This document shows, in pieces, positions 33,287 through 40,391 of a DNA stretch of 41,346 nt. This stretch comes from Murimonas intestini (lineage in GTDB: Bacteria; Bacillota; Clostridia; Lachnospirales; Lachnospiraceae): assembly GCA_003148945.1 (NCBI GenBank), contig QGGY01000022.1, positions 1 to 41,346 of the forward strand. The letters are read 5' to 3'. The notes under the pieces are model-generated. The model ran no database searches, was not told the origin of the DNA, and was given only the letters and a program-made list of their open reading frames with translations. The translations under genes and the position numbers were made by a program. Numbering within the stretch: the stretch's first letter is position 1; every line of letters begins with the position of its first letter.

Positions 33287-33568
33287 ATGAGTCAACAAGA
33301 ACTTGACGACCTCGCAGGTGTATCACAGCAAACGATTATACAGCTTGAAAGAAACAGATACAATCCGAGTCTGGAAAATTTTGGTAAATCCAGTATTGTA
33401 GCTTTAATATGGCTTGTTGTCATTATAAATGTGATAGCTAAGTTCACAGGAGGCGGATCATTTGGTATAATAGAATATCTACAGTATACCAATACATTAC
33501 AATGGGTCTATACTTCTACAATTATAGTAAAAATTCCATCGGTGTTTGTTGTTAGAAAATTAGAGTAA
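33287..33568 (+). pseudogene. Fused remnants: XRE helix-turn-helix piece and membrane-protein piece
   Basis: Residues 1-32 (MSQQELDDLAGVSQQTIIQL followed by ERNRYNPSLENF) are the middle of a small XRE regulator lacking its first helix. Residues from about 34 on (SSIVALIWLVVIINVIAKFT) are membrane-like and unrelated. There is no ribosome site. It reads as a deletion junction between a regulator gene and a partner membrane-protein gene, like the intact pair at 6623-7284. Confidence 0.5.
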
Positions 33569-33695
33569 AAGATGAAATTTATAAAATGTCGTAAAAATAA
33601 AATACCGGGAATTGCCCCAGAGGGCTTTTCGGGGTTCTGTCCATTACTCGAACTCCCTAGGTTATTAACTTATTTGTTAATTATATGGTATTTTT

Positions 33696-33800
33696 TCAAA
33701 GCTGCACCAGATTTTCAGCTTCTTTGTCCTGTTCAGTAATTCCATATTCCGCTAATTTAACTGCCATTCGGAACATTAATTGCTTTTCCATTTCTGGCAT
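33696..33800 (-). CDS. Possible 34-residue ORF of the integrative-element remnant
   Basis: MPEMEKQLMFRMAVKLAEYG followed by ITEQDKEAENLVQL is preceded by GGGAGATAGGTGACT. It resembles short conjugative-transposon ORFs but is brief. Its ATG lies two bases after the stop of the integrase-derived frame. Confidence 0.35.
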   Translation of the reverse strand: MPEMEKQLMFRMAVKLAEYGITEQDKEAENLVQL

Positions 33801-33802
33801 AG

Positions 33803-34184
33803 TCACCTATCTCCCTTTTCTTTTTTGACTGAAATTTTTATTCTAACTTCATTTCTTTTTGCTTCCTCTGCCAAGCGCCGTAACTGTTCCCGAATACTTT
33901 CTTCCTCCGGTGTTTTCTGGCCGCCACAGGCGCGGTACTGTTCTTTCGTGAACCATGTGTTGTGCTTTAACTTCGGCTGCATATCTCTGGTGTATGCGGC
34001 TACAAATTCAGAAAACGTCATATCTAAATCAGAACCTTCTTTCATCAGAAAGTGCTGTCCCACTCCACCGCCTCACGCCTTTTTTAAAGCCCCTCTTGAC
34101 CTTCCTGCAATTCTTTCCAGTTCAGTCATTATAATGGAACGACACGAACCACGTTCTCCGCTTCTCGTCTTTATAGGCTGCCAT
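33803..34184 (-). pseudogene. Tyrosine integrase N-terminus, multiply frameshifted and fused
   Basis: ATG 34184 reads MAAYKDEKRRTWFVSFHYND, then a stop. Other frames supply KRGFKK-like, EAVEW and then HFLMKEGSDLDMTFSEFVAA and RDMQPKLKHNTWFTKE. Put together these are the arm-type and SAM-like N-terminal domains of conjugative-transposon integrases (M-x-A-Y-K-D-E-x-x-x-T-W-Y-V-S-F). After TKEQ the frame runs into an unrelated charged tail (PEEESIREQLRRLAEEAKRN) and stops at 33803. The catalytic domain is gone. At least two frameshifts plus one deletion fusion are needed. Confidence 0.75.
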
Positions 34185-34200
34185 GCTGCCACTTCCTTTC

Positions 34201-34389
34201 TTAATTCGATTTTGTTATTCCATAAAACTTTTCTTCGTAATACTTCCGGCTTACCCTTCCTACAATAGTAAGAAAACTTTTTGCTTCTAATTCTTCATTC
34301 ATCTGTCGTACCAGTTTGTAGGCAAATGGTTTTGAAATGCCTAATTCTTCTGCAATTTCCCCGGCTGTTACAAATAAAGTGTTGTTCAA
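34201..34389 (-). CDS. Small HTH protein of an integrative element (excisionase-like position)
   Basis: This protein of about 62 residues (MNNTLFVTAGEIAEELGISK followed by PFAYKLVRQMNEELEAKSFL) has a helix-turn-helix and the GRVSRKYYEEKFYG ending seen in small regulators placed just before integrase genes. A TTG start at 34389 is chosen because AAAGGAGGAGAT precedes it; the ATG at 34425 lies upstream of that ribosome site. The integrase that would follow it is destroyed. Confidence 0.65.
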   Translation of the reverse strand: MNNTLFVTAGEIAEELGISKPFAYKLVRQMNEELEAKSFLTIVGRVSRKYYEEKFYGITKSN

Positions 34390-34474
34390 TAATAAATCTC
34401 CTCCTTTTTGATTTACGGCTTCCATTTGTATCGTCTGGTGCTAGTGTTTCAACTGACCTCAACCGCTCATACGG

Positions 34475-34597
34475 CTATGGGATTGCTCCTTTTCGAAATT
34501 CCCACCATTTACAGGAGTGTCTTTCTTCGCTCGCCCTTACGGGGTCTTGGCGGAAGTCTGTTGGCAGATGATACAGCTCATTCAGTTCTATTAACAT
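34475..34597 (-). CDS. Possible 40-residue ORF
   Basis: The frame reads MLIELNELYHLPTDFRQDPV followed by RASEERHSCKWWEFRKGAIP. The composition is protein-like and it sits upstream of the small HTH gene on the same strand. No ribosome site is seen and no family is recognised. Confidence 0.3.
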   Translation of the reverse strand: MLIELNELYHLPTDFRQDPVRASEERHSCKWWEFRKGAIP

Positions 34598-34733
34598 TGT
34601 TGTTAATGTTGTATCAGTATTATATATTCGCTTATATGTTAATGCCAGGTATTTATTTCGCAAAAATGTTAATATTTCTATTTGCTATTTTCAGATTATC
34701 CATTATAATAAGGGAAAAGGCGGTGAATAGAAG

Positions 34734-35260
34734 ATGACAGTAGGCGAAAAAATCAAGTTTATCCGTAACTTCCGAGGCATGACACAAAAAGAGTTAGGGG
34801 TAGGAATAGGCTTTGATGAAAAAGGAGCCGATAACCGGATAGCCCAATATGAAACGAATTATCAAGTGCCTAAGAAAGATACGTTGTTGCAGATAGCGAA
34901 AGTTTTAGACGTGAATCCGTTAAATTTCATTAGTGAGGTTTCCGGTTCAGCGGAAGATATTATGCAAACCTTCTTTTGGCTGGATGAAGATAATCCGGGC
35001 GCAATCAACCTTTTCCAGCTTGTAAGGAATCCGGGGAAGTGTAACGCTTCGGATGATACCTCTGTGCGCTATAATGATAGTGATGACTGGCTGCTCACCC
35101 GCCAGTGGGTTTGTGGTTTAAATATGGCGTTGTGGATGATTTTATGCGGGAATGGCTGGTTAGGAAAAATGAGCTGAAAGCTGGGGAGATTACCAGAGAG
35201 GAATATTTGGAGTGGAAATTGAACTGGCCGAAAACTTGTGATGGATGTACAAAGAAATGA
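34734..35260 (+). pseudogene. XRE-family regulator of a mobile element, frameshifted
   Basis: The N-terminal HTH (VGEKIKFIRNFRGMTQKELG, then NRIAQYETNYQVPKKDTLLQ) and the following domain (FWLDEDNPGAINLFQLVRNP) are intact through NDSDDW at 35090. The frame then goes off and stops at 35177. In the neighbouring frame the expected continuation is complete: PAHPPVGLWFKYGVVDDFMR, VRKNELKAGEITREEYLEWK and WPKTCDGCTKK, ending at TGA 35258-35260. One missing base (CC to C at 35091) explains it. It ends 38 bases before the caspase gene on the same strand. Confidence 0.78.
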
Positions 35261-35298
35261 ATCAAAGAAAAAATAAAAACTAGAGTTTGAGGTGACAA

Positions 35299-36843
35299 AT
35301 GTCAATAAAAGCTATCTTGGTGGGGGTGTCTTTTTATCCTACATTAAATTATGATCCTTTGCCCCTATGTAAAAATGATATATTTGCTGTAAAAACTGCA
35401 CTTATTAATGGACTAAAAGTTGATTCCCACGACATTATTTTGTGTGGAAAAAATGGCTATGTAACAATAGATGATATGGTAAATGCTCTGAAATTTATAC
35501 TTAATTATTCCACTCAACACGATACTCTTATCTTTTATTTTTCAGGTCATGGTGGTAAAAATACATTAGCATTTAGTGATAACTTACTTAATCTTCAAAA
35601 TTTAATTGAAGTAATTGAGAGTACTCCGCTCAAAAGCAAAATAATCATATTAGATAGCTGTCATTCTGGCAGTTTTAGTGTTGACTCTCCCGCTCAAATG
35701 GCATTATCAGAAACTGTTGAAAGCTTTGCAGGAAAAGGATATGCAGTTCTTGCTTCGTGTGGTTCTGAACAGAAATCTGGATTCAGCCCAGATAGGCCAA
35801 TAAGTTTATACACAAGTTTTTTGTGTGATGCTTTAAACAATCCTTTTTTAATAAGGCAAGGTAAAAAGTCATTAGAATCAATTAATCAAGCAATCTTTCA
35901 GTATGCTACTGCTTGGAATAGGAAAGGTAATAGTAGAATACAAGACCCAATATTTCGTTCTAATATTGGTGGCACTATATATTTTGAAGTACAACACTAT
36001 AATCCATATAAAATAAAAAAAGTTTATGAAGAAACAGACTTTTATATTATTTATGCAATAGAACCCGTACATCATGGAATGGCCAAACGATTATCTGCAA
36101 AAATCATTTTGCGTTATGAATCCTCTGATGAAGAGATCTCCTATATTGCTGACGAAATAAATCAAAAGATAATTAATTATGATGTATACCAAAATCAAAA
36201 ATCTGAACAAAGATATAAAGGAAAGCCCGCTAACATTATATGGTGTTATTTTGGATATGATGAAGATGATATGATTGATTGTAATTTTCTTTGTCATTCA
36301 ACTTGGGTAGATGATTCACAAGATAAGAAAAATTGGTATACAGAAGGAAAAAATATCAAATGGGTAAATGGAATACATTTTAACTTTAACCCATCGTATA
36401 CTATGATTAAGAAATTAATGCATGGTGAAGAAGTTAATCCCTTACAATTAATAAATGAAGTCAAATCAATAACTTCTAAGGTTATATCACTAGGTGAAAA
36501 ATTTATACAAATTTTCCGAGAATATTGCAATAAAACTATAACCGAAAAAGAGTTAATACAATCAGTAAAAAAACTAAATACTGATATAACCCAACTATAT
36601 TTAGATGAAAGTAACTTAAATGTGCCACCAAAGGAATTGCATGATTGGTTTCAAGCTAATATACAAATAGTTTCCACTATACAAGATTTAACTTTATATT
36701 ATGATGAGCGCTACACTGACAAATGGACAGAAGCAAATAAGCTATATTTAATAAATAGTACCATAAAACGTTATGCTGATGAATTAGAAAATCTTAGGGA
36801 ATTAGAAAATGTGGCTGATGAATTTATAAAAAATAAAACATAG
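35299..36843 (+). CDS. Stand-alone caspase-family (C14) protease with unknown C-terminal half
   Basis: This 514-residue protein is intact. Residues 1 to about 230 form a caspase/metacaspase-like domain. It starts KAILVGVSFYPTL with CKNDIFAVKTAL, then the catalytic His84 in IFYFSGHGG and Cys121 in IIILDSCHSGSF, followed by AVLASCGSEQKSGF and ISLYTSFLCDAL, the usual substrate-side blocks. Residues from about 235 to 514 match no family I recognise. They are mixed alpha/beta to about 380 (YIIYAIEPVHHGM, NIIWCYFGYDEDDM), then helical. There is no signal peptide and no membrane segment, so it is cytoplasmic. GAGGTGACAA precedes the ATG. It is AT-rich compared with the chromosomal genes and lies between a broken mobile-element regulator and an IS66. 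Bacterial caspase-like proteases often serve as suicide effectors in phage defence; that role is inference here. Confidence 0.85.
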   Translation: MSIKAILVGVSFYPTLNYDPLPLCKNDIFAVKTALINGLKVDSHDIILCGKNGYVTIDDMVNALKFILNYSTQHDTLIFYFSGHGGKNTLAFSDNLLNLQNLIEVIESTPLKSKIIILDSCHSGSFSVDSPAQMALSETVESFAGKGYAVLASCGSEQKSGFSPDRPISLYTSFLCDALNNPFLIRQGKKSLESINQAIFQYATAWNRKGNSRIQDPIFRSNIGGTIYFEVQHYNPYKIKKVYEETDFYIIYAIEPVHHGMAKRLSAKIILRYESSDEEISYIADEINQKIINYDVYQNQKSEQRYKGKPANIIWCYFGYDEDDMIDCNFLCHSTWVDDSQDKKNWYTEGKNIKWVNGIHFNFNPSYTMIKKLMHGEEVNPLQLINEVKSITSKVISLGEKFIQIFREYCNKTITEKELIQSVKKLNTDITQLYLDESNLNVPPKELHDWFQANIQIVSTIQDLTLYYDERYTDKWTEANKLYLINSTIKRYADELENLRELENVADEFIKNKT

Positions 36844-36873
36844 GTATCAAAAAGGTATCACGCCCCACTCAAA

Positions 36874-36911
36874 GAGCCGGAAAGTCCGCTATCTAAGCGG
36901 CTTCCCGGCTC
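36874..36911 (+). terminator. Strong stem-loop after the caspase gene
   Basis: GAGCCGG...CCGGCTC, AAG/CTT and CCGCT/AGCGG pair in order around a 5-base loop, with one mismatch and one bulge. It starts 31 bases after the stop codon. No T-run follows. Two GGTATCA copies lie between the gene and the stem. Confidence 0.5.
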
Positions 36912-37012
36912 CCTGTCTACTATTCAAACTCCTCGGCGGATAGCTTGAACTGTAAACGCAAAATAGTAAGTACCTTGACATTTTTAGGCGGCTGCTTTGC
37001 AGCCACCTATAT

Positions 37013-38632
37013 TTAAGCTTTTCGGATTTCTGACGGAAGTTTTTCTGACCACGGAAGAAGATCTTCCATGAATGAACAGTCGGTGTCATCCATGTGTTGT
37101 GGGATTTCTTCTAAGAGATACTGTACATAATCAAAGGGTTTCAGATGGTTGGCTTTTGCTGTTTCTACAATACTGTAAATGATTGCGGAAGTCTTGGCTC
37201 CATTGATCGTATCTATCATCTGCCAGTTTTTCTTCCCGATACAAAATCCCCGGATTGCCCTTTCGGATGCATTGTTATCTATTGGAATATCTCCATCTGT
37301 GAGAAATACCCGAAGATATTTTTCCTGGTTCAGCGCGTATCCGACGGCATCTCCAAATTTATCCTTTCTGGATACTTTTATGGTTTTCAGATACGCAAAA
37401 AAGGCATCCACAAGCGGTTTTATAACCACCTGCCGTTGATTAAGCCGTTCATCAGAAGAAAGGTCTTTCAGCTTCCCCTCTTCCCGATAGATCGCTTGGA
37501 TCTGTTTCATCAGTAGAAACGCTTCGGATTCCTTTTGATGCGATCTGTTGATCAGCTTCAAAGCTTCATCAAATCTGCGACGGCAGTGAACCCAGCAGCC
37601 GGCAATCCTCAGTTCTTCCAACTCCTTTTCCAACGTATGGTAGACCTGGTATCCATCTGTCACACAGATGCCATCATATCCTTTCAGGAATTCCCGTGGA
37701 TGAGATGCGTTTCTCGTCTGTTGGTATTCATATAAGACAATCTGGCGGTTCTGATACAGATGTCCGGAACGATATACCCACATCCAGCTTTTAGAACCCG
37801 CTTTCCGTCCATCATGGTTTACAAGCACCGGTGTTTCATCTGCCTGGATCACATGATAGGAATACAATTTTTTATGAAGATGATCATAAAGAACCGATAA
37901 ATATTCTTCTCCGAGACGAATGCACCAGTTTGCCATGTTTTGCCTTGTGATCTGAAGACCATAACGCTGGAATTCCTGTTCCAATCGGTAGAGCGGAACT
38001 GCATTCACATACTTTCCGTTAATGATCGCGGCTGCTAAAGACGGCGATACCAGGCTGCCATGCAGCAAGGCCTTTGGATGACCTGCTTTGACCATATGTT
38101 CATCTGTTTTGCTGGCATATACACCAAGGTGATGTTCTTCCACTTCCACCTTTGCTGGTACGAAATGATATTTCCTGGAGATTGCATCCGGCAACTGTTT
38201 CCAGCCTTTCTCACCGAATTCTTCTTCAAGTTCGGTTTCGGATAGATAATGATCGATCCGTTTGACCGGAAGCCCGGAAAGATCAGCTTCTTTCTTTCCT
38301 TTGCTTTTTGGTTGCTTTGGAGATCTGAGTTCCAGATCTTCCGGTTCTGATACACTAAGATCAGATACAGCTTCAGCTTCGTTAAAAAATACGATGCTTC
38401 CATCCACTTCGTGAAAACTGATCTGATTGGTATCATCCATCTTTTCAGAAGATCTGCCAAAACGATTTTGTTTACCAAGGATTACCTGTTCCATCAGAAG
38501 CTGCATTTTTTCATTTGATGTATGAAGTTCCTTTGTTAAGGTTTCCAATTGTTCCTGCTGTTGCAAAAGCAGACGGATAAGAAACGACTTATCAATGGTA
38601 TTTAATTGTTCTTCCGTATACTTAACTGCCAT
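37013..38632 (-). CDS. tnpC: IS66-family transposase TnpC
   Basis: This 539-residue transposase is full length. It has the N-terminal leucine-rich helix (FLIRLLLQQQEQLETLTKEL), a lysine-rich linker, and the catalytic DDE region: VIQADETPVLV (first Asp), CVTDGYQVYH (second acidic block) and IDNNASERAIRGFCIGKKNW (Glu). It ends with the typical SEIRKA tail. ATG start at 38632. It catalyses movement of the IS66 element together with TnpA and TnpB. It is probably inactive as a unit because tnpB is truncated and tnpA is missing. Confidence 0.92.
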   Translation of the reverse strand: MAVKYTEEQLNTIDKSFLIRLLLQQQEQLETLTKELHTSNEKMQLLMEQVILGKQNRFGRSSEKMDDTNQISFHEVDGSIVFFNEAEAVSDLSVSEPEDLELRSPKQPKSKGKKEADLSGLPVKRIDHYLSETELEEEFGEKGWKQLPDAISRKYHFVPAKVEVEEHHLGVYASKTDEHMVKAGHPKALLHGSLVSPSLAAAIINGKYVNAVPLYRLEQEFQRYGLQITRQNMANWCIRLGEEYLSVLYDHLHKKLYSYHVIQADETPVLVNHDGRKAGSKSWMWVYRSGHLYQNRQIVLYEYQQTRNASHPREFLKGYDGICVTDGYQVYHTLEKELEELRIAGCWVHCRRRFDEALKLINRSHQKESEAFLLMKQIQAIYREEGKLKDLSSDERLNQRQVVIKPLVDAFFAYLKTIKVSRKDKFGDAVGYALNQEKYLRVFLTDGDIPIDNNASERAIRGFCIGKKNWQMIDTINGAKTSAIIYSIVETAKANHLKPFDYVQYLLEEIPQHMDDTDCSFMEDLLPWSEKLPSEIRKA

Positions 38633-38697
38633 AACCGAACCTCGCTTTCCTGAGTGGTATTATAGCAGAAACGGCAGATTTTCGCTGTTTTGCACAA

Positions 38698-39015
38698 TTA
38701 CATGGAAAACACCGGCTCCGGAACTTCTTCAATCGGACTCCTGGCAATGATTTCTAAGCCCTGCATCAACATTTGATACTGGTCTGCGGTAATCTCCAGC
38801 GCTTCGTCTTTTGTGCGCGGCCATCGAAAGTTACCGTTTTCAATCCTCTTGTACAGAAGGAGGAACCCATCGCCTTCCCAGAGGAGTCCTTTTATCCGGT
38901 CAGTACGCCTGCCACAAAACAAGAATAATGTATGTTTATCATAAGGATCAAGATGAAACTGGAAACGTATGATTCTGGCAAGACCATCAATTCCTCTGCG
39001 AAGATCCGTATTATT
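38698..39015 (-). pseudogene. tnpB: IS66 TnpB, 5'-truncated
   Basis: In frame from about 39015 the minus strand reads NTDLRRGIDGLARIIRFQFH, then DPYDKHTLFLFCGRRTDRIK, then GLLWEGDGFLLLYKR, and ends EVPEPVFSM. This is the conserved IS66 Orf2/TnpB protein without its first 20 or so residues. In the same frame TAA and TAG codons lie directly upstream, in sequence belonging to the adjacent element. The cut coincides with the inverted repeat at 39004-39037. Confidence 0.85.
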
Positions 39016-39139
39016 TTAGTTCTAGAATAATACGGATTATCCGAGAAGTATTGTTATTCGAGAAGATTGCTGTAACAGCTTATAGTTACAGCATTTTCAA
39101 AAAAACTTCTCGAATAAGGATTTCCGGTTTATCCTTATT
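39004..39139. repeat. Nested inverted repeats at the left end of the recombinase element
   Basis: Four perfect inverted repeats are stacked here: ATCCGTATTATT/AATAATACGGAT (39004-39015 with 39026-39037), TTATTCGAGAAG/CTTCTCGAATAA (39054-39065 with 39106-39117), TGCTGTAAC/GTTACAGCA (between 39068 and 39093) and AATAAGGAT/ATCCTTATT (39113-39121 with 39131-39139). CGAGAAG also recurs directly at 39042-39048 and 39059-39065. This fits recombinase-binding sites at an element end. Confidence 0.6.
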
Positions 39140-39173
39140 GTATATCAATCATACAGTAAGGAGGACTTTGATT

Positions 39174-40391
39174 ATGCGGGAAGAATTCAAATCATTTGAT
39201 GCACTAGAAAACGAACTTTTAGATAGACTTAAGGCTCGTGGTTATACTTCTGTAACCATTACAGGATATAGGTATTTATGTAACAGTATCATTGCATGGC
39301 TGCAAGATAACGGATTTGGTTACTACACTCAAGAAAGGGGGAATGTATTCTTACAAGATTATTATAGTAAGCATGGCAACAATCCGTATTATTCTAATCT
39401 GAAAATGGTAATCTTTCGGCTAAATGATCTTTTAGATGATAAGTGGAAGGATGCATATTCAGACAAAGGAAAGCATTTTGTGCTTTCTGCTGAATTCCTT
39501 GCAGCTATCGAAAAGTATTGTGCCTATGAAACTGGCATTGGACTCGCTGCCGGAACTATAAAATATAAGCGATATGCAACATCATGGTTTTTTGATGAAT
39601 TAGAGAAGTTACAGTGTGCTTCTCTTGAACAATTATCGCCAAGAGGGATCACTATAGCCTGTGCTAAGATAACAGATCACAATCTTTGGGGAGAAATCAG
39701 AGTATTTTTGAGATATTTAACTGAGGTGGGCGAATTAAGTGTAGATTATTCGACACTTGTTCCTCATTATAGTAAACCCTGTGTAGTACCAAGCGTTTAT
39801 TCAATTGATGAAATTCAAAGGATTGAGGATGCTATTGAGACCAGCACTATGCAAGGAAAAAGAGACTATGCGATCATCCTTCTTGCATCACGAATGGGGA
39901 TGCGTTCAGGTGACATTGTAAAACTAAAAATGGAAGATATAAGAAATCGTAACGGCATTGACATCATTCAAGAAAAAACAGGAAATACTCTGCATCTCCC
40001 GCTCATTCGTGAAGTTATGGCTGCTATTGAAGATTATCTATCCATTAGACCTCCTTCAGCAGCGAATGAAATATTTTTAAATGTGTATGCTCCGCATAAT
40101 CCAATAACAACAGGAACTATTAGGAATGCACTAAAGAAATATATAGTGTTGGCTGATATAGATATCGGAAACCGAAAGAAAGGTCCCCATTCTTTAAGAT
40201 CATCTTTGGCAAGTTCTATGGTCAATGATGATATACCTTATGAAACCGTAAGAAAGATATTAGGGCATAGCTCTAACAACGCCATAAAGCATTATGCCAG
40301 AATCGACGTAGAGAAATTAAGGCTGTATTGTTTAGAACCGCCAGAAGTGTCTGGAAATTTTAAAGCCTTCTTACAAGGGGAGGTGATATAA
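39174..40391 (+). CDS. Tyrosine recombinase, first of a recombinase tandem (RIT-like)
   Basis: This 405-residue integrase-family recombinase has an N-terminal SAM-like DNA-binding region and a C-terminal catalytic domain. The catalytic arginine is in ASRMGMRSGDIVKL, H-x-x-R is in HSLRSSLASSMVNDD, the second His is in ILGHSSNNAIKHY and the nucleophile Tyr is in KHYARID. AAGGAGGACTTTGATT precedes the ATG. Its stop is followed directly by the ATG of a second recombinase, the tandem arrangement of recombinase-in-trio elements. It presumably inserted this element into the IS66 tnpB. Confidence 0.85.
   Translation: MREEFKSFDALENELLDRLKARGYTSVTITGYRYLCNSIIAWLQDNGFGYYTQERGNVFLQDYYSKHGNNPYYSNLKMVIFRLNDLLDDKWKDAYSDKGKHFVLSAEFLAAIEKYCAYETGIGLAAGTIKYKRYATSWFFDELEKLQCASLEQLSPRGITIACAKITDHNLWGEIRVFLRYLTEVGELSVDYSTLVPHYSKPCVVPSVYSIDEIQRIEDAIETSTMQGKRDYAIILLASRMGMRSGDIVKLKMEDIRNRNGIDIIQEKTGNTLHLPLIREVMAAIEDYLSIRPPSAANEIFLNVYAPHNPITTGTIRNALKKYIVLADIDIGNRKKGPHSLRSSLASSMVNDDIPYETVRKILGHSSNNAIKHYARIDVEKLRLYCLEPPEVSGNFKAFLQGEVI

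Larger units (their letters stand above)
36951..39015 (-). mobile_element. IS66-family element, tnpC intact, cut within tnpB
   Basis: The tnpC and tnpB genes are in normal order on the minus strand. The tnpB 5' end, tnpA and the far terminus are missing because a recombinase element begins at about 39010. The left terminus is placed tentatively at TGTAAACGC (36951); its matching inverted repeat is not available. A GGCTGC-AAA-GCAGCC hairpin (36987-37007) follows tnpC. Confidence 0.65.

Noticed and set aside
1-36843. A link between the CRISPR array and the caspase gene as one type III-like system
   Set aside because: They are 34 kb apart, the repeat is I-C-like, and no cas10 or cyclic-nucleotide sensor is present.
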